From assembly GCA_018266795.1 (NCBI GenBank), contig JAFDZV010000033.1, positions 1-64,000 on the forward strand: a DNA stretch of 64,000 nucleotides, in the 5' to 3' direction. A program made the translations under genes and the position numbers. Shown here in pieces: positions 44,216-52,503 of this stretch; within the stretch, counting starts at the first letter, position 1; every line of letters starts with the position of its first letter. This DNA comes from Bacteroidota bacterium. GTDB taxonomy: Bacteria > Bacteroidota > Ignavibacteria > OLB7. Below the pieces are notes generated by a model. The model was not told where the DNA came from and did no database searches. It saw nothing but the letters and a program-made list of their open reading frames with translations.

Positions 44216-44980
44216 TCAAAGCACCGATCCGCCGTTGACATTCAGCACCGCGCCGGTGATGTACGATGCCTGCCGCGACGCCAGAAACACCACTGCAGCC
44301 GCTACCTCATCCGGTTCACCAGGACGTCCCAGAGGAACGCTGGATTGGATCGCCTTACGCGTTGTTGCATCCGCCAGTGCGTCCGCCGTCATATCCGTGC
44401 GAACCCAGCCCGGAGCAACGCAGTTCACCGTGATGCCGTGCGGGGCAAGCTCCACGGCGAGTGACTTGGTCATGGCAATCATTCCCCCTTTCGTGGCGGC
44501 GTAGTGCGAATAGAATGCTTCACCGCGAATGCCGGAAGTTGAGGAGATGAAGATGATCCGTTTCGGCGCCGATGATTCCCCCATCGTCAGGAGACGCAGC
44601 GCCTCGTTGGCAACAACGAATGCGCCGGTAAGATTGGTTCCGATCGTTTCACGCCAATCCGACAGCGACATCTTCCCGAGTTCGCCGCGCTGCCATATGC
44701 CTGCGTTCAGCACCAGGAGATCCAGGCCGCTCCACGATTCCTCGATCCGCCGCATCATGGTGCCGACGGAGCGCTCCTGATTGACATCGGCCTTCAGCAT
44801 CATATGCTCGAAGTGCCGTTCACCAAGTTCCCTGCCGAAGCTCTCGGCCGATTCGGAATGGCTTCGATAGTTCACTGCAACGCGGGCGCCGCTCGATGCA
44901 AGTGCAAGGGTGATTGCCCGTCCGATTCCCCGGGTGCCTCCTGTCACGAGCGCACGAACACCACTCAGATCAAGAACCAT
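44216..44980 (-). CDS. Short-chain dehydrogenase/reductase, FabG-like
   Basis: 254 residues from ATG 44980, preceded by GCGAGGATACGG (Shine-Dalgarno at good spacing). Classical SDR: cofactor loop TGGTRGIGRA (residues 10-19), NAG motif in LVLNAGIW (about 90), catalytic Ser in IISSTSGIRGEAF (about 143), Tyr-xxx-Lys in YSHYAATKGG (about 156-160), and the C-terminal ITGAVLNVNGGS typical of 3-oxoacyl-ACP reductases. An NADP(H) preference is suggested by the Arg in the TGGTRG loop. Whether it is the main FabG of fatty acid synthesis cannot be decided, because no fab cluster is present; a stand-alone SDR is the alternative. Confidence 0.9.
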   Translation of the reverse strand: MVLDLSGVRALVTGGTRGIGRAITLALASSGARVAVNYRSHSESAESFGRELGERHFEHMMLKADVNQERSVGTMMRRIEESWSGLDLLVLNAGIWQRGELGKMSLSDWRETIGTNLTGAFVVANEALRLLTMGESSAPKRIIFISSTSGIRGEAFYSHYAATKGGMIAMTKSLAVELAPHGITVNCVAPGWVRTDMTADALADATTRKAIQSSVPLGRPGEPDEVAAAVVFLASRQASYITGAVLNVNGGSVL

Positions 44981-45438
44981 GGCCGTATCCTCGCGTGATA
45001 CAGACTGCGCCCCCGGCAAGTGTTGTCGGCGCCAACGCGACGCGCGAGCGCAACACGCTCCTGCCGGGAGCAATGAATGTGCCGGAATGTTCGGGCTGGC
45101 TCCGGTGGGATGATTTGCAGGGAAGTATCCAGGCCGCGCCGAATTGCCGAAAGGGTAATCTAACGATTCAGATGGCGATTTGCGATGATATGATGGTGTT
45201 GCCGTTTGAGCCTGGCAGGATGATTTGCCGGACTTCTACCGAAGGGGTGTCCGTTCCAATCCATTCGATGTCCCGATATCGACGGGATCGGCCACTGAAG
45301 GGAGGGAGCCGCGAAAGGCGGATCTGGCAAGGGATACAGGGCGGCTTCGGCGAGGAACGGCCTCCAACGGGCTGCACGCAGGCGGCTGCACGTCGTCATA
45401 AGGCCGTGCAGTCGGCCGGCCCATCCACAACATTCAGT
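44981..45438. other. Intergenic, no gene seen
   Basis: 458 bp between two minus-strand genes. Overlapping open frames of 60-90 codons on both strands have no family features. No hairpin with U-tract or promoter box supported. Confidence 0.5.
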
Positions 45439-45909
45439 TCATGATGTTGCGTCCTGGCCATGTCCTACATCATCTCCCTGGTCCGTATGCGGCTGATGCT
45501 TGCGTTCGTTCTGAACCGACTTCAGAACGCCGAGGTCGTGCGCCAGGTCGATGAGGTTGCGCAGGCTTCCCTGTGTGGCGGCGTAGTAGTGAATCTCGAA
45601 CCGCTGAATATGCTCCTCGTCGGCATCGGCGAGCAGATGGGCAAGACGGTCGCGCAGCGTCTCCACCGCAGCAGTGAACTCGTGCTCCACCTTTGCATAT
45701 CCCTCGGCTCCGGAGGAGGCACGCCTCAGCGTGCCGTACAGATTGTGGAGCACGCGGCCGTGGAAGATCAGCTCGTTCATCTCCTCGTGCCGGTCGAACT
45801 CGATTGCCAGTTCCAGCAAGGTCCCCAGGTCGTTCCGTTTGTGCAATCCCTGCCCGGCTGCCTGATCCAGGAAGTTCAGCACGTGCTCGATGTCTTCGGA
45901 AAAGGGCAT
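45439..45909 (-). CDS. Hypothetical helical protein
   Basis: 156 residues from ATG 45909. No family recognised. Acidic and predicted to be almost entirely helical (HVLNFLDQAAGQ, LGTLLELAIEF, AAVETLRDRLAHLLADAD), without signal peptide, membrane segment or cysteine, so probably cytoplasmic. The last 20 residues (KHQPHTDQGDDVGHGQDATS) are polar and likely disordered. Codon use appears ordinary and the reading frame is the only sensible one in this interval; it lies 116 bp downstream of dnaB in the same direction and may share its transcript. No function is proposed. Confidence 0.7.
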   Translation of the reverse strand: MPFSEDIEHVLNFLDQAAGQGLHKRNDLGTLLELAIEFDRHEEMNELIFHGRVLHNLYGTLRRASSGAEGYAKVEHEFTAAVETLRDRLAHLLADADEEHIQRFEIHYYAATQGSLRNLIDLAHDLGVLKSVQNERKHQPHTDQGDDVGHGQDATS

Positions 45910-46025
45910 GGGTTCTTCTCGGCGTAGATACGTTGGCCCGGATGATGAACGCCGGAGGCTCTCAGCATCGCTCGCAGGGCAGAACTCCGCGGGATTCCCT
46001 GGGGCCCTGTTCGCCGGCCATGCTG

Positions 46026-47531
46026 TTAGAACGGAGCTTCCTCGATCGCTGACGGCGGCAGATACTGCGCGGCATTGTCGTGATGATACGCAAGATTCTC
46101 GAAGCGTGCGTACTCGTTCAGGAAGGCGGTCTTCGCAATGCCGGTTGGGCCGTTACGCTGCTTGCCGATGATCACCTCCGCCATTCCCTGCGTGGGATGG
46201 CCGTCCTCGTCAACGTTGATGCCGTAGTACTCCGGACGATGAACGAACATCACAACGTCGGCATCCTGCTCGATACTGCCGGACTCGCGAAGGTCGGAAA
46301 GCATGGGGCGCTTGTCGCCGCGCGATTCCACGGAGCGGTTCAACTGCGAGAGCGCGATGATCGGGATATCCAGCTCCTTGGCGAGCTGCTTCAGGCCTCT
46401 GGAGATCATGGAGATTTCTCGCTCGCGACTCTCCGCCTTCGGCGCATGCATCAACTGGAGATAATCCACCACCAGCATCTCGATGTTGTGCTCGCGCTTC
46501 ATCAGGCGCGCGCGCGCGCGCAGTTCCATGATGCCGAGCGCAGGCGTATCGTCGATGTAGAGAGGCGAGTCCACGAGATGATGAATCTTCGAGACAAGCG
46601 TCTGCCACTCCTCATCCTTCAGGTCGCCGTTGCGCAACTGTTGTGCGTTGATCCTGGACTCCGCCGCAAGCAGACGTACCACGAGCTGCAGCGCCGCCAT
46701 TTCGAGCGAGAAGAACGCGACGCCCTTCTTGTAATCGATGGCCGCGTTGCGGGCGATGGTCATCGCCAGGGCGGTCTTTCCCATGGAGGGGCGGGCCGCC
46801 AGGATAATCAGGTCCGACTTCTGGAAGCCGCCTGTAAGACCGTCCAGGGAGATGAGGCCGGAGGGCACACCGAGAATGGTGTTCCCTTCCTTGCGCCGTG
46901 CGTGGATGGACTCCAGCATTTCCACTGTCTCGATCGCCAGACGCTTGATCGAGTGATAGCTGCGGGTGTTCCGGTTCTCGGCGATCTCGAAGATTCGCTG
47001 CTCCGCATGGTCCACCTCCTCGAATGCGTCGGTGGTCTCGTTGAAGCAGTTCCCGATGATCTCCGTGGCGGCATGAATCAGACGGCGCTTCAGCGACTTT
47101 TCGAAGACGATGCGGGCATGATGCTCAACGTTCGCCGCGGTCGGCGTGCGCAGGTTGAGCTCGGAGAGGTAGTGCGATCCACCAACGTCCGCAAGCTTGC
47201 CGATGCGCCGCAGCTCATCATTGAGCGTGATGATGTCGATCGGCTGGTTGCGCTCGGCGAGCGCGAGCATGGCCTGATAGATGATCCGGTGTGCCTCGCG
47301 ATAGAAGGCGTCGGGGGGCAGGATCTGAATAACCTTGCTCCCGGCCTCCTTCTCCAGCATCATCGCGCCGAGGACGGCCATCTCCGCGTCGTTCGAGTGC
47401 GGAGGGACGCGGTCCTGCTGCCCCGACGTGAGCGGAACGATCTTCCGATCGCTGCGCTTGCCGGAGGCTGGACGATCGTGCCCATACTCACTTTCGCTGA
47501 ACCCTTCGTTGAGTATGCCGCCGCCTGTCAC
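46026..47531 (-). CDS. dnaB: Replicative DNA helicase DnaB
   Basis: 501 residues from GTG 47531, which follows GCGAGGC at suitable spacing; no in-frame ATG exists before the conserved region. N-terminal primase-interacting domain (VPPHSNDAEMAVLGAMML at about 43-60, then PPDAFYREAHRIIYQAM), linker, and RecA-like ATPase domain from about 195: SGLISLDGLTGGFQKSDLII, Walker A ARPSMGKTALA (about 238-248), FFSLEM, Walker B MLVVDYLQLM, IIALSQLNR and ESGSIEQDADVVMF. No intein. DnaB is the hexameric helicase that unwinds DNA at the fork. DnaA boxes lie 310 bp upstream. Length is typical. Confidence 0.97.
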   Translation of the reverse strand: MTGGGILNEGFSESEYGHDRPASGKRSDRKIVPLTSGQQDRVPPHSNDAEMAVLGAMMLEKEAGSKVIQILPPDAFYREAHRIIYQAMLALAERNQPIDIITLNDELRRIGKLADVGGSHYLSELNLRTPTAANVEHHARIVFEKSLKRRLIHAATEIIGNCFNETTDAFEEVDHAEQRIFEIAENRNTRSYHSIKRLAIETVEMLESIHARRKEGNTILGVPSGLISLDGLTGGFQKSDLIILAARPSMGKTALAMTIARNAAIDYKKGVAFFSLEMAALQLVVRLLAAESRINAQQLRNGDLKDEEWQTLVSKIHHLVDSPLYIDDTPALGIMELRARARLMKREHNIEMLVVDYLQLMHAPKAESREREISMISRGLKQLAKELDIPIIALSQLNRSVESRGDKRPMLSDLRESGSIEQDADVVMFVHRPEYYGINVDEDGHPTQGMAEVIIGKQRNGPTGIAKTAFLNEYARFENLAYHHDNAAQYLPPSAIEEAPF

Positions 47532-47840
47532 GGTGTGTGCCTCGCTAGCTGATGATCCGTTTCCGGATGGTCTCGTTCCAGGCCGTGGCCGGCGGGATGC
47601 TCATACCGCTCAATGGAACGTTGGGGAAGTTGGAGTTCCTGACATTCGGGCCGCAATGCCTGTCGGCTCTGAGATGCAAACCGGTTTTTGATAGGAACTG
47701 TCATGCTCGCGCTTGCGCGATGCAGAAATGAGGGGCGCAATGTTACGCGGATTGCCCGGGAATACCATGTGCTGCGGGCGGCTTTCTTTCCACAAGTTGT
47801 GAAAGGGGTTATCCTCTTGCGCCGGGCGGCTGTGCACGAG

Positions 47841-47872
47841 TTATCCACAACATTATCCACCGCTGTGGATTA
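47841..47872. promoter_or_regulatory. Cluster of three DnaA boxes upstream of dnaB
   Basis: TTATCCACA at 47841-47849 is a perfect high-affinity DnaA box; TTATCCACC at 47853-47861 has one mismatch; TGTGGATTA at 47864-47872 is the reverse complement of TAATCCACA (one mismatch from TTATCCACA). Spacers are 3 and 2 nt. This could be a DnaA-controlled dnaB promoter or part of an origin of replication. Confidence 0.6.
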
Positions 47873-48085
47873 CTTGAAGTACCGCTTGATGTGCGTAACT
47901 TACGCTTTCCATTTCCGGAGAACAAGGTCCTATGTACCATGCTCTGAAGTAAGTCTTGAGAGTCTGGTGGTTGGGTGAGCACCATGAGTGCACAGGTGCC
48001 CGGCACGGTATTCCACATCCCCGTTCCGGAGACGTGGCGATGCATGGAAAGGGCTGCCTGCCTCGCCCGTTCGTTGTGGATGTGC

Positions 48086-48094
48086 TAACTTCGC
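48086..48094 (+). promoter_or_regulatory. Bacteroidota-type -7 promoter element (TAACTTCGC)
   Basis: Same nine bases as at 8257-8265 and the same 5-nt distance to the ATG (48100). Suggests a near-leaderless transcript for the lipoprotein gene. Confidence 0.45.
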
Positions 48095-48099
48095 CGACA

Positions 48100-48840
48100 A
48101 TGAGATCACACTTCATCCTGCCCGTTCTGATCCTCGCCTGCGGCATCGTGGCGGGCGGCTGCAGCGGCAATTCGCCCATCGGCAACGTGCAGCCATCGCC
48201 GATACCGTTCGAATTGACCATTCCGCCGAATCGTCCGGCCGCGGACTACTACGCAATCAGCGGTGTGGCAACCACCACGCAGCTGGAGCGGATCGGTGAC
48301 AGCCTGATCGAGAGCCCGATCCCGAGCTTCTATGCCCAGTTCACGCATGCGGCTGGAGTCGCGGCACCGGCATCGGTGCAGTTGAACGGCAATTCGCTCT
48401 CGCGCAATCTCGGCACGGACACACTCCGGCTGGAGACGGCCGGTTCCAACGTGTTCGGGAACAACACCTGGGCCCTTACCGACGGCACCGGAAACCGCGT
48501 TCTGTTCCAGATGCCATCCATCACGGTGCTCGATTCGGTGGGCCCCTTCGCGCAGAAGAAGAACTTTCGGAGCGATACCAGCCTGACGGTGACGTGGAAG
48601 GTGCCCGGGCCCGGCTCCAGCGGGATCTATCTGATCTGGACAACGCCGCAGGACACACTCACGATTCCGATGGTGGATGACTTCGGCCAGGGGGTGCTGA
48701 GCGCGGCAAACATGACCCGTCTGCGCGGGAAGGGGCGCGTGCTTCTGGTTCGATACGCAACGAGCGAGCAGACATTCAACGGCCGGACGCTGATCCTCAC
48801 GCGAATCGCGCAGCATGCATACGATGTCACAGTGGATTGA
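48100..48840 (+). CDS. Lipoprotein of unknown function
   Basis: 246 residues from ATG 48100, giving a lipoprotein signal (SHFILPVLILACGIVAGGC, lipobox AGGC, cysteine about 22). The mature protein looks all-beta (QLNGNSLSRNLGTDTLRLE, SDTSLTVTWKVPGPGSSGIY, GRTLILTRIAQH) but matches no family known to me. A six-residue stretch PIPFEL begins a putative first strand, and the ending YDVTVD is strand-like. It is directly followed by the outer-membrane barrel gene (the stop TGA abuts the next ATG), so the two proteins probably work together at the cell envelope. The lipid anchor could be on either membrane. Confidence 0.78.
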   Translation: MRSHFILPVLILACGIVAGGCSGNSPIGNVQPSPIPFELTIPPNRPAADYYAISGVATTTQLERIGDSLIESPIPSFYAQFTHAAGVAAPASVQLNGNSLSRNLGTDTLRLETAGSNVFGNNTWALTDGTGNRVLFQMPSITVLDSVGPFAQKKNFRSDTSLTVTWKVPGPGSSGIYLIWTTPQDTLTIPMVDDFGQGVLSAANMTRLRGKGRVLLVRYATSEQTFNGRTLILTRIAQHAYDVTVD

Positions 48841-49800
48841 ATGATCCCGTCGATCCATATCGAGCGCGGATGCACTACGCGGCGCGGAGCTGCGCGCATA
48901 GCGGCCCGCGGGGCCGTGTTGAAGTACCGTGCGGGCTTGATACTCCTGCTGCTCTGCTCTGCCGTGCCGGCCATCGCCGGGGGAGGCGCATGGAACATGG
49001 AGGAAGGGAAGTACTACGGCAAGGTGGAACTCTCCTCGCTTACCGCAACGCATCAGTACGGGCTTCGAGGCCAGGTGGCGCTGATCTACGGCGATACATC
49101 GAACTTCCGCAACACGGACTACGGCACAACGGACATCAGTTTCTACGGAGAGCTGGGCTTCAACGACTGGCTGACCGGCGTCGCCTCAACGGAGTACAAG
49201 GTGGCCGTGCTTAAATCCTTCTACCGCCCAACGGGGCGCGATTCCACCGCGTCGGCCAGCGGGCTCGGCGACCTGTGGCTGGGGGCACGCATCCGCCTGC
49301 TGCCGCTGGACAAGGATTATGCCGCCGCCGTCACGGTCGGATTCAAACTCCCGACCGGCTCCCCGCTCCAGGCGATACCGCTCGGTACGGGCGTGGTGGA
49401 TTACGAACTGGCGGCGGCCGTTGGGTCCAGCTTCGTTGCGCCGGGCGAGATGCAGGGCTATGCCCAGCTCTCCGGCGGCTACCGGCTGCGCAACGGCAAG
49501 GCGAGCGATGAGTTGAACTATCAGGCGGAGGTGGGGGCCCATCTGGGGGAGCTGTTCGTTGCACGGGCCGTGCTGGACGGCGTTCACTCCTTCGCCACAT
49601 TGAACGAGGATCCGAATCATCCCGACGATTTCAGGACGCAGGATCTGGTTGGCAACCAATCCTATACGCGCTTCGGCCTGGGTGTGGTCTACAATGTCAA
49701 TCCCGGCATGGAGCTCAACGTTGGGTATCACTGGAACACCGGCGGCCGCAACGCGCTGCAGCTCTCCGGGCTCTCCGTCGGGATCGCGTGGAAGAACTAA
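48841..49800 (+). CDS. Outer-membrane beta-barrel protein (transporter/porin-like)
   Basis: 319 residues from ATG 48841, which touches the preceding stop (TGAATG) and is presumably translationally coupled. A signal peptide core (LILLLLCSAVPAIAGG) ends near residue 47; the rather long Arg-rich start is unusual, so a GTG or TTG near 48916 is an alternative. The mature part alternates Gly/aromatic strands (YYGKVELSSLTATHQYGLRG, FYGELGFNDWLTGV, GDLWLGARIRLL, TVGFKLPTGSP, YAQLSGGYRL, LNVGYHW) and ends in the outer-membrane-typical terminal strand ...SVGIAWKN. FKLPTGSP resembles the MetA-pathway/phenol-degradation transporter-like barrels. A partner of the upstream lipoprotein (inference). Substrate unknown. 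Confidence 0.82.
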   Translation: MIPSIHIERGCTTRRGAARIAARGAVLKYRAGLILLLLCSAVPAIAGGGAWNMEEGKYYGKVELSSLTATHQYGLRGQVALIYGDTSNFRNTDYGTTDISFYGELGFNDWLTGVASTEYKVAVLKSFYRPTGRDSTASASGLGDLWLGARIRLLPLDKDYAAAVTVGFKLPTGSPLQAIPLGTGVVDYELAAAVGSSFVAPGEMQGYAQLSGGYRLRNGKASDELNYQAEVGAHLGELFVARAVLDGVHSFATLNEDPNHPDDFRTQDLVGNQSYTRFGLGVVYNVNPGMELNVGYHWNTGGRNALQLSGLSVGIAWKN

Positions 49801-49813
49801 GGGTTCCTGACAG

Positions 49814-49905
49814 AACGGCCTCGAACATCATCAACGGCCGTTGGCAACCAGGGGCCTGGTTCTTTGTACGCTCGCCTTCGGCTCGCTGTAGATCTTGGTC
49901 GGTTA
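49814..49905 (+). repeat. Two-hairpin structured element, copy 1
   Basis: Starts 13 bp after the barrel gene stops. Stem 1: AACGGCC (49814-49820) / GGCCGTT (49836-49842) with a 15-nt loop. After 3 nt, stem 2: AACCAG (49846-49851) / CTGGTT (49856-49861) with a 4-nt loop, then a conserved tail around TGTACGCTCGCC and CTTGGTC. The same layout, with the same loop and spacer lengths, occurs at 63255-63347. Here it may also serve as the transcription terminator of the plus-strand operon (CTTTG follows stem 2). Confidence 0.75.
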
Positions 49906-49920
49906 CTCCTCCTGTGTTAT

Positions 49921-49979
49921 CGCGGAGCTTACTCCGCGATCTCCATTCGGAGGAAGGGGCCTGAGTACAACTCAGGCCC
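49921..49979. repeat. Pair of strong palindromes in the convergent intergenic region
   Basis: CGCGGAG ctta CTCCGCG at 49921-49938 and GGGCCTGAGT aca ACTCAGGCCC at 49957-49979. With the element at 49814, four perfect stems lie within 170 bp between two convergent genes, probably acting as a two-way transcription stop. Confidence 0.7.
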
Positions 49980-50051
49980 AACGTGCGCCGGTGTCATCGA
50001 TCTCCCCGCAAGTCGCCGTTCGGCAGAGAGCCGCCGGATGTTCCGGATCGG

Positions 50052-50681
50052 CTACTCCTGCTGCGATCCATCATCGCCATCGTCTGCGTCATCCAGATCG
50101 TTGCCGGCATAGGGATTGTTCGCCAGCTTCCACACGCCGCCAACGCGAACGGCACGCACCAGCCATTCGTCCACCTGACCGGAATCGCCCAGCGGTACGG
50201 AGATCATCGCCTCCGCCGTGGTGCTGTCCGCCTTGAAGTCCACGATCTCCGTCTCGTCGTAGTTGCTCACATCGCCGTCCTCCACATCGTCCATCCACAG
50301 CTTGCCGTCGTGCTCCCGCACGCCGAAGTCCGCAAGGATGGAGTCCGCGGCCGCATTGGTGAACACCTGCTCCAGCTTCGTGCGGAGGGTTTTCAGGTTC
50401 GGCGCCTTCGCGGGGTCCATGCGCACAAGCGTCTCGTTCCCAACCGTGCCGGTCTCTTTCGTTCCCATCGATCCCACCTCCCAGTACAGCTTGTAGCCCT
50501 GTACCAGCAGCGAACGCAGCTGTGCCTGATCCAGCGACGACGTGGTTACCGGTGAGGGGGCCGCGGCAGGAGCCTTCGGCGTTTCGGGATGTTTCTCCGG
50601 ATTGTTCTTCTTGCAAGCGCCCAGCGCGAGCAACGGGAGCAGCAGGAGTGCGAGGCCGGACCGGAACGGAAACGTGTTCAT
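50052..50681 (-). CDS. Lipoprotein resembling the IseA/YoeB endopeptidase-inhibitor family
   Basis: 209 residues from ATG 50681; lipoprotein signal (GLALLLLPLLALGAC). After a Pro/Ala/Glu/Lys-rich linker (KHPETPKAPAAAP), the globular part (about 55-200) has the run YKLYWEV, LKTLRTKLEQVFTNAAADSI, HDGKLWMDDVEDGD, EAMISVPLGDSG and WLVRAVRVGGVWKL, which reminds me of IseA-type proteins that block cell-wall DL-endopeptidases. This assignment is from pattern memory only. It ends in an acidic tail (NDLDDADDGDDGSQQ). The protein would sit in the periplasm or inner leaflet of the outer membrane. It is downstream of the DUF445 gene on the same strand, 160 bp away, and convergent with the barrel operon. 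Confidence 0.68.
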   Translation of the reverse strand: MNTFPFRSGLALLLLPLLALGACKKNNPEKHPETPKAPAAAPSPVTTSSLDQAQLRSLLVQGYKLYWEVGSMGTKETGTVGNETLVRMDPAKAPNLKTLRTKLEQVFTNAAADSILADFGVREHDGKLWMDDVEDGDVSNYDETEIVDFKADSTTAEAMISVPLGDSGQVDEWLVRAVRVGGVWKLANNPYAGNDLDDADDGDDGSQQE

Positions 50682-50844
50682 GGTATCTGTTGATAATACG
50701 GGGAGATATCGAGCGGCAGTGGTCGGGAGTTCGTTTGCCAGCAGCCATCCACCGCCGAATATCCGGTGCTCCTTTGCCACTGACAACTGATCAGGACGAC
50801 TGACGTTCTCACAATCTATCGCAGCACGACATTCCGGCAATCGG

Positions 50845-52119
50845 CTATCGCAGCAGGTGGATCAGCAGGCCCACGATGCCGCCGATGACGGTGCCGTTCA
50901 GACGGATGTATTGCAGATCGCGCCCAAGGTTCAACTCCAGCTCGCGCGAAAGCTGCTCTGCATCCCATGCATCCACTACGCGCTGGATCAACGACCCTAT
51001 TGCGTGGTGATTGTTGGCAAGGAGCATGATCGCCGTTTCACGCAGACGCAGGTCGATCGTTTCCTGCATACCCGGATCGTTCTCCAGCCGAGTTTGAAAC
51101 GCTGTCACCGCATTGCAGGCATACCGCGACAGCGAGGAATCCGGGTTGGCGGCATCCCGAAGAATGCGCTCCTTGGTCTGCGCCCAGAACTCGCCGATGG
51201 CGGCGCGTACCCGCGGATGTTCAACGGCCTCATCCTTCAGTCTGTTCACGCGCTCGATCCACTCCGGATCGTTCTTCAGCCGATCGGCCCACTCCTGAAC
51301 GCGCGCGTTCAGGTCCGCGCGCAGCGGATGGTCCGGATTGTTCGCGGCCGCCGTCAGCACATCGATCAGCGCTGTCAGTGTCTGGTCCGTTGCGCGATCG
51401 ATCATCGAGCTCGGAACCAGGCGGCTTCCCCACTTCAGGGTGCGCTCCACGGAGTGCTCGATGAACTCCTCCACGGTATCGCGATGCGATGGGGCCCACG
51501 CGGCAACCTGGCGCAGTATCTGATTGATCAGGCGTTCGTGCTGCCCGCTTGCAATCACCGCATCCAGACCGCGCCCCAACAGGCCGGAAGCGTTCAGCCC
51601 CTTCAGCTTCTCGGTGGCCGCATCGCCGATCAGCTTCTCCACCTGCTCGTCGTCCAGCCCTCGAACAAGTGCGCCAAGTCCTTCCAGCAGCCAGGATGCC
51701 GCCCTCGTACGATGCTCCTCGGCGGAGAGGTAGGAGATGATCGATTTCGAAATCGAGAACCGGCCGATCTCGCGCGTCAGATTCTCTATGGAGAGAAGCC
51801 GTGTCTCCACGAACGTTCCAAGGTTGCGCCCGATCTCGTTCTTCTTCCGCGGAATGATCGCCGTATGCCAGATGGGAATGCCGAGCGGGTGGCGAAAGAG
51901 TGCGACCACGGCGAACCAGTCGGCAAGCGCGCCCACCATGGACGCCTCAGCGAATGCGTTCACGTGATCCCACCGTATCAACCAGAATATCGTGTTCGTG
52001 CCCAGCCGCTCGGTGAGAAGGAACACCGCCGTCATCAGGAGAAATGCCCCGGTCGCGATTGCCTTCATGCGCCTGAGCGCGCGAAGCTTCTCGTCGGCAT
52101 TCGGAGTGAACGTTGCCAT
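50845..52119 (-). CDS. DUF445 family membrane protein
   Basis: 424 residues from ATG 52119. The N-terminus has a membrane segment (about 21-40: IATGAFLLMTAVFLLTERL) followed by the DUF445 hallmark FAEASMVGALADWFAVVALFRHPLG (first half about 60-80) and PIWHTAIIPRKKNEIG. The long central part (100-390) is helical and ends with a second membrane segment (GTVIGGIVGLLIHLL). E. coli YjiN belongs to this family; no biochemical function is established, although a structural envelope role is commonly suggested. Single gene upstream of the IseA-like lipoprotein. No Shine-Dalgarno is visible. Confidence 0.9.
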   Translation of the reverse strand: MATFTPNADEKLRALRRMKAIATGAFLLMTAVFLLTERLGTNTIFWLIRWDHVNAFAEASMVGALADWFAVVALFRHPLGIPIWHTAIIPRKKNEIGRNLGTFVETRLLSIENLTREIGRFSISKSIISYLSAEEHRTRAASWLLEGLGALVRGLDDEQVEKLIGDAATEKLKGLNASGLLGRGLDAVIASGQHERLINQILRQVAAWAPSHRDTVEEFIEHSVERTLKWGSRLVPSSMIDRATDQTLTALIDVLTAAANNPDHPLRADLNARVQEWADRLKNDPEWIERVNRLKDEAVEHPRVRAAIGEFWAQTKERILRDAANPDSSLSRYACNAVTAFQTRLENDPGMQETIDLRLRETAIMLLANNHHAIGSLIQRVVDAWDAEQLSRELELNLGRDLQYIRLNGTVIGGIVGLLIHLLR

Positions 52120-52503
52120 GGTTATCGAAAGAACATCTTGGAGCCCTGAGCGATCGATCGCGCCGTTGCGCTCGCACCTCGGTGTTCCACCTGTTCGGAT
52201 TCCGAATGCGCGATGTCGCAAGTGTGAGCTATCGAAGCCGTCCGGGTTCGTGGAATGTGCGGGCTCACGATGCGTATATGACGTACATGTCCCGATGTTT
52301 CACGTGTTACGCAGCCAGGCGGAACCCAGGGGGATGTTGGTGTACGTGGTGGCGGCATAATACCGGGTGCATGATCGTTCCGCGCCGGGTGTCCGACACG
52401 CGAGGTCGTCTGCGGACATGGCTCGTCCTGAGCTTCAGGATATCGAGGCAGCCCGTTCGTCCCGGAGAAGCTGATGCGGCGTTCAACGTCCGCGCAGAGC
52501 CGA
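52120..52503. other. Intergenic, no gene seen
   Basis: 384 bp between nusB and the DUF445 gene, both on the minus strand. Open frames on both strands are short and featureless; no promoter box or U-tailed hairpin could be assigned. Confidence 0.5.

Larger units (their letters stand above)
47532..48099. other. Divergent intergenic region between dnaB and a lipoprotein gene, with DnaA boxes
   Basis: 568 bp, locally lower in GC than its surroundings (47680-47950). Holds three DnaA-box matches at 47841-47872, weaker ones at 47809-47817 (TTATCCTCT) and 48075-48083 (TGTGGATGT), and the promoter box of the lipoprotein gene at 48086. No gene is supported within it. Confidence 0.6.

Noticed and set aside
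47532-48099. Calling the dnaB upstream region oriC outright
   Set aside because: Three DnaA boxes are clear, but no AT-rich unwinding repeats and no dnaA/dnaN/gidA context are present; reported as a candidate only.
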